A DNA stretch of 16,212 bases, taken from positions 1 through 16,212 of the forward strand of contig JAEXBW010000018.1 of the NCBI GenBank assembly GCA_023393825.1. The letters are read 5' to 3'. Positions 12,577-16,212 of the stretch are shown piece after piece. Numbering within the stretch: the stretch's first letter is position 1; each line of letters opens with the position of its first letter. This DNA comes from Elusimicrobiota bacterium. Its GTDB lineage: Bacteria > Elusimicrobiota > Elusimicrobia > Elusimicrobiales > Elusimicrobiaceae. The notes below the pieces were generated by a model, which saw only the letters and a list, made by a program, of their open reading frames with translations, was not told the DNA's origin and searched no databases. A program made the position numbers and the translations under genes.

Positions 12577-13896
12577 TTAAAGCAGCTTGCCCGCCAAATC
12601 GGCCAGAGAGCTGCGTTCCGTCTTGGTAAAGGTTATATGCCCGTAATTCTTTTGGCCTTTAAACCTTTCCACCAAATAGGTAAGCCCGTTGGATTCAATA
12701 TCCAAATAAGGGGTATCTATCTGGTACGGGTCGCCCGTTACCACAACTTTTGTGCCCTCACCCGCGCGGGAAAGTATTGTCTTAATTTCGTGCGGGGTAA
12801 GGTTTTGCGCGTCGTCAACTATCATATATTGTTTGGGCAATGTGCGTCCGCGGATATGCGTTACGGAGGCTACTTCCAGCTTACCGCTGGTCATAAGGTA
12901 GCGCACTTCTTCCTCGGTATCCTCGGGGTTTTTCTTATTGGCAAGAAAGCTTAAGTTATCCTGTATGGCGCCCATCCAGGCTTCCAGCTTTTCTTCCATA
13001 CTGCCGGGCAAAAAGCCTATATCTCTGCCGACGGGGACAATAGGTCTGCACACCAAAAGGCGGCGGAATGTTTCGTCGTCAAAAGTTCTTCTTAAGCCAG
13101 TTGCAAGCGTTATCAAAGTTTTACCCGTACCAGCAGTACCGACTAATGTTACCAAGTCTATACTGTCGTCAAGCAATAATTCCATCGCAAAACGCTGCTC
13201 TTTATTTAAAGGCTTAATTCCCCAGGCGGAAGGCTCCTGCGTCGGCAAAGCTTTTAAGGTGTCGGTAGCGGCGTTTACGCGGCCGACGGCGGATTTTTTG
13301 CTGCCGTCATCGCTTTTGAGTATCAAAAACTCGTTCGGGCAATACTTACCAGCTTCTATAGCAAGCTGTTTGTTTTTATAAAATTCGTCAATCTTGTCTG
13401 CGGAAACTTCCAGCTCTCTGGAGCCTACATAAAGCTCGTCATATTTAACTTTATCGGTTGTGTAATCCTGCGCTTCCACGCCGATAGCCTCCGCCTTAAG
13501 GCGCAGGTTTGTATCTTTTGAAACTATTATAACGGGCTTCTTACTTGTTTTGTTTGATTCCTGCTTATGATAAAAATAAGCGGTATTTAAAATATCATTA
13601 TCGGACTTATTAAATATAAACCCCGGCGGCAAAAGATTATCTTTTGTAAATTCTATTTTAAGCGTTCCGCCGTTATCAAGCTTAACGCCTTGGCCAAGGC
13701 GGCCGCGGCTTCTTAAATCGTCCAAGTGTCTGGACACAAGCCTTGCGTTTTTGCCTCTTTCGTCGGCAGCTGTTTTAAAATTATCAAGCTCTTCTATTAC
13801 TATTATGGGGATTACGACTTCGTTATCGTCGAAGCTTTCCAAAGAATGGGGATCGTGCAGCAAGACGTTTGTGTCTAAAATATAAATCTTTCTCAT
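12577..13896 (-). CDS. phoH: PIN-domain PhoH-family ATPase
   Basis: The 439-residue protein fuses an N-terminal PIN nuclease domain to a C-terminal PhoH ATPase/helicase-like domain, as in YlaK/PhoH2-type proteins thought to unwind and cleave RNA. PIN acidic residues are visible: D8 in YILDTNVLLHDP, E35/E36 in VIEEL, D99/D101 in SDNDILN and D128 in SKDTNLR. The PhoH part shows Walker A LVGTAGTGKTL (GTAGTGKT at 253-260) and Walker B MIVDDAQN, then a VVTGDPYQID segment. I chose ATG 13896 because GGAGG lies just upstream and MRKIYILDTN is the expected start; an upstream ATG at 13935 would add 13 atypical residues. Divergent from the GH57 gene, with a 47-bp gap. RNA cleavage is inferred from the family. 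Confidence 0.9.
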   Translation of the reverse strand: MRKIYILDTNVLLHDPHSLESFDDNEVVIPIIVIEELDNFKTAADERGKNARLVSRHLDDLRSRGRLGQGVKLDNGGTLKIEFTKDNLLPPGFIFNKSDNDILNTAYFYHKQESNKTSKKPVIIVSKDTNLRLKAEAIGVEAQDYTTDKVKYDELYVGSRELEVSADKIDEFYKNKQLAIEAGKYCPNEFLILKSDDGSKKSAVGRVNAATDTLKALPTQEPSAWGIKPLNKEQRFAMELLLDDSIDLVTLVGTAGTGKTLITLATGLRRTFDDETFRRLLVCRPIVPVGRDIGFLPGSMEEKLEAWMGAIQDNLSFLANKKNPEDTEEEVRYLMTSGKLEVASVTHIRGRTLPKQYMIVDDAQNLTPHEIKTILSRAGEGTKVVVTGDPYQIDTPYLDIESNGLTYLVERFKGQKNYGHITFTKTERSSLADLAGKLL

Positions 13897-13943
13897 AAGC
13901 CCTCCTTGTAATGTATGACACGCATATTGTAGCATTATTATAG

Positions 13944-16212
13944 ATGAACAGATATCTTTGCATTCACGGTCATTTTTACCAGCCGCCTCGCGAGAATCCT
14001 TGGATAGAGGAAATAGAACCGCAGGACAGCGCCGTTCCTTTTCATAATTGGAATGAGCGTATTTCGGCAGAGTGTTATCACCCTAACGCTTTTGCCCGCA
14101 TCTTAAACGATGCCAAGCAGATAAAAAACATTGTAAGCAATTATTCAAAAATAAGTTTTAACTTCGGGCCTACGCTGCTTTCTTGGATGGAAAAATATGA
14201 TAAAGAAACTTACGCAGCCATCATTGAAGCGGATAAAAAAAGCCTTGAACTTTATGGCGGACACGGCAGCGCGATAGCGCAGGTATACAATCACGTAATA
14301 ATGCCCCTTGCCAATGCCGCTGATAAAGAAACTCAAATAATTTGGGGTATAGAAGATTTTAAAAAACGCTTTAACCGCGAGCCTGAAGGTATGTGGCTGG
14401 CGGAAACTGCCGTCGACACAGAAACGCTGGAACTTTTAGCTAAGCACGGTATTAAATTTACCATACTTGCGCCCAGCCAATGCGCGCAAACACGCAAGAT
14501 AGGCACACACGCGTGGTGCGACGAGCCTTATGCCAAGGTGGACCCTAAAAAACCATATCTTTGCAATTTACCCTCGGGCAAAAGTATAGCTTTGTTTTTC
14601 TACGACGGTCCGATATCGCAAGGTATAGCATTTGGCGATACTTTAAGAAGCGGGGAACGCTTTGCCGCACGTCTGCTTTCAGCCTTTGATACCAGAAGGG
14701 AAGAACAGCTTGTACACATTGCTACCGACGGCGAAACCTACGGACACCATCAAAAATTTGCGGATATGGCCTTGGCCTACTGCATAAACTATGTAGAGCA
14801 AAATAACCTTGCCAATATAACTGTTTACGGGCAGTATTTAGAACTTTTCCCCCCGCAGTTTGAAGCCAAGATTAACGAAAGAACTTCTTGGAGTTGCGCG
14901 CACGGCGTTGAACGTTGGCGTTCTAACTGCGGCTGCAAAATTAACACCAATCCCGCGTGGAATCAAGAGTGGCGCGGCCCGTTAAGAAAAGCTTTGGATT
15001 TTGCGCAAGCCCGCCTTTTGGAAACTTTTGAAGGCAAAGGCAGGGAATACTTTAAAGATATTTGGGCCGTGCGCAATGCTTATATAAAAGTTATCTTAGA
15101 CCGCACACAAACGGAAGAGTTTTTTAAAACTCACGGTACGCAAAAAGCCTTGGAAGATAAAACAACCGCAATGAAGCTTATGGAAATGCAACGCAATGCA
15201 ATGCTTATGTACACAAGCTGCGGCTGGTTCTTTGACGAAATTTCGGGCTTGGAATCCGTACAAATTATGGCTTATGCCAAACGCGCTTTGGGTTATAACA
15301 AAGCCTTAACGGGCGAAGATATAGAAAAGCAATTTATAGAAAAGCTTTCCTTAGCGCCCAGCAATATTGCGGCGTTTAAAGACGGCGCAACAGTGTACAA
15401 GCAACTTGTAAAACCTTTTTCCATGGGGCTTAGAAAGATTGCCATACACTATGCGGTATCGTATCTGCTTGACGAAATATTGTTTGAAGACCGTATTTAC
15501 TTTTATAATATTTCCGACCAGCGTGTTGATGTTTCCCGCCAAGGGGCTGCAAGGCTTGTAACGGGCGTGGGTACATTTACATCTATAATAACCACCGAAG
15601 CCAGAAAGGTAAGTTTTGCCGTTCTGCACACGGGCGGGCCTGATATTACGGCAGGCGCGATATACGGGCAGACAGATAATTTAGAACATATAAAAGAAGT
15701 CTTCTCCTTTGGCGAGATTGACCAATGCAAAGCCCTTATAAAAGGTTCCTTTGTCGACGTTGTGGATATACAACAACTGCTTAAAGAAAAGCAACGCCAA
15801 ATAATATCCAACGCCATAGAAAAAGCCAAAAAGAGAATTCGCGGCAGCTTTGCCGATATTTTTGAGCGCGAGCATACCGTGCTTAATTACATACAAAGTA
15901 TCGGGCAGCCTATGCCGAAACTCTTTTTATCTCTGTCGGAATTTGTGCTTAACTTTGAGCTTAAGGAAGAACTTATAAAAGACCCCGTTAACACCGTAAA
16001 AGTGGGAGAAATTATAAGCAATCTTGCCCGCGCATCCGCCAAACCCGACGAGCAAGGCCTGCAAAGGCTTTTAACCAAAAAGCTGGACCTGCTTACAGAC
16101 AGTTTTGCCGCCGACCCGTTGGACTTGGGCCGCGTGTCAAAACTTATAGAATTTTTGAGTTTTTTGGAAATGTTTTCCCTGCCCGCAAATCCGTACCGCG
16201 CGCAGAACATAG
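13944..16212 (+). CDS. GH57 glycoside hydrolase with DUF3536 region (partial, runs off the end)
   Basis: From ATG 13944 one frame stays open for 756 codons to the window edge. The protein starts MNRYLCIHGHFYQPPRENP, where H8 and H10 are the GH57 substrate-site histidines. Other family motifs are GPTLLSWME, GGHGSAIAQVYNHVIMPLA, EGMWLAETAVD with the predicted nucleophile E154, and ATDGETYGHH with the predicted acid D262. GH57 enzymes are retaining alpha-glucan hydrolases or transferases (alpha-amylase, 4-alpha-glucanotransferase, branching enzyme). After about residue 330 the long alpha-helical region matches the DUF3536 arrangement, including WRGPLRKALDFAQARL and TSCGWFFDEISG. No signal peptide is seen, so it is probably cytoplasmic and acts on storage glycan. 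The exact reaction is unknown. There is no Shine-Dalgarno; a weak CATTAT lies five bases before the ATG. The stop codon lies beyond the window. Confidence 0.9.
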   Translation, partial: MNRYLCIHGHFYQPPRENPWIEEIEPQDSAVPFHNWNERISAECYHPNAFARILNDAKQIKNIVSNYSKISFNFGPTLLSWMEKYDKETYAAIIEADKKSLELYGGHGSAIAQVYNHVIMPLANAADKETQIIWGIEDFKKRFNREPEGMWLAETAVDTETLELLAKHGIKFTILAPSQCAQTRKIGTHAWCDEPYAKVDPKKPYLCNLPSGKSIALFFYDGPISQGIAFGDTLRSGERFAARLLSAFDTRREEQLVHIATDGETYGHHQKFADMALAYCINYVEQNNLANITVYGQYLELFPPQFEAKINERTSWSCAHGVERWRSNCGCKINTNPAWNQEWRGPLRKALDFAQARLLETFEGKGREYFKDIWAVRNAYIKVILDRTQTEEFFKTHGTQKALEDKTTAMKLMEMQRNAMLMYTSCGWFFDEISGLESVQIMAYAKRALGYNKALTGEDIEKQFIEKLSLAPSNIAAFKDGATVYKQLVKPFSMGLRKIAIHYAVSYLLDEILFEDRIYFYNISDQRVDVSRQGAARLVTGVGTFTSIITTEARKVSFAVLHTGGPDITAGAIYGQTDNLEHIKEVFSFGEIDQCKALIKGSFVDVVDIQQLLKEKQRQIISNAIEKAKKRIRGSFADIFEREHTVLNYIQSIGQPMPKLFLSLSEFVLNFELKEELIKDPVNTVKVGEIISNLARASAKPDEQGLQRLLTKKLDLLTDSFAADPLDLGRVSKLIEFLSFLEMFSLPANPYRAQNI

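Noticed and set aside
13897..13935. 13-residue extension of phoH from ATG 13935
   Set aside because: A strong AAGGAGGG precedes ATG 13896, which opens exactly at the PIN domain.
15351..16210. Several minus-strand ORFs near the window end
   Set aside because: They are antisense to the continuous GH57-DUF3536 frame, which is open from 13944 to the edge.

Overview
The window looks like chromosomal DNA of an AT-rich, Gram-negative, fermentative anaerobe. An Elusimicrobium-like member of the Elusimicrobiota is my best guess. The clues are a Lol lipoprotein-export ATPase and permease (so an outer membrane), a phosphotransbutyrylase/butyrate kinase pair, a UPF0597-type cysteine desulfidase, a GH57-DUF3536 glycan enzyme, and scattered single type IV pilin-like genes with the class III GFTL(I/L)E N-terminus. 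The taxon is an inference from gene content and style; no 16S gene is present. Coding is dense, and I saw no tRNA, rRNA, CRISPR array, transposase or phage gene.

Layout. 1-181 (-): N-terminus of a NupC-type nucleoside transporter, cut by the window edge. 182-563: gene-free, holding a dispersed repeat, a 15-bp direct repeat and a long hairpin. 564-1916 (-): dihydrolipoyl dehydrogenase. 1962-4642 (+): tight operon of radC, a cysteine desulfidase and a TrmJ-like RNA 2'-O-methyltransferase, ended by a terminator. 4778-6818 (+): buk-ptb operon for ATP formation from acyl-CoA, with its own promoter and terminator. 6898-9135 (+): M23 envelope peptidase, an AAA_28-type P-loop protein and a small SEC-C zinc protein, ended by a terminator. 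9337-9861 (+): pilin-like gene broken by two compensating homopolymer indels. 9881-10045: second copy of the dispersed repeat plus a long hairpin. 10099-11962 (-): lolD and one LolC/E-type permease, overlapping by 8 bp. 12014-12505 (+): intact pilin-like gene, then a bidirectional terminator. 12577-13896 (-): PIN-PhoH ATPase. 13944-16212 (+): GH57-DUF3536 protein, open to the window end, whose only visible signal is its long open frame and motifs.

How the genes fit. Lpd, Ptb and Buk fit oxidative 2-oxoacid or acyl-CoA metabolism with substrate-level phosphorylation. The desulfidase would release pyruvate, ammonia and sulfide from cysteine. LolCD, the M23 peptidase and the pilins serve the envelope. 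GH57 probably acts on intracellular alpha-glucan.

Most unusual points: (i) a two-copy composite element (about 59-bp conserved block plus a long AT-armed hairpin), each copy lying 3' of a minus-strand gene; (ii) the doubly frameshifted pilin; (iii) three divergently transcribed genes (radC, the lol permease, GH57) with no Shine-Dalgarno and a -10-like hexamer about 6 bp before ATG, suggesting leaderless mRNAs; (iv) changed active-site motifs in the M23 peptidase and butyrate kinase. I see no clear, wholly new multi-gene system.
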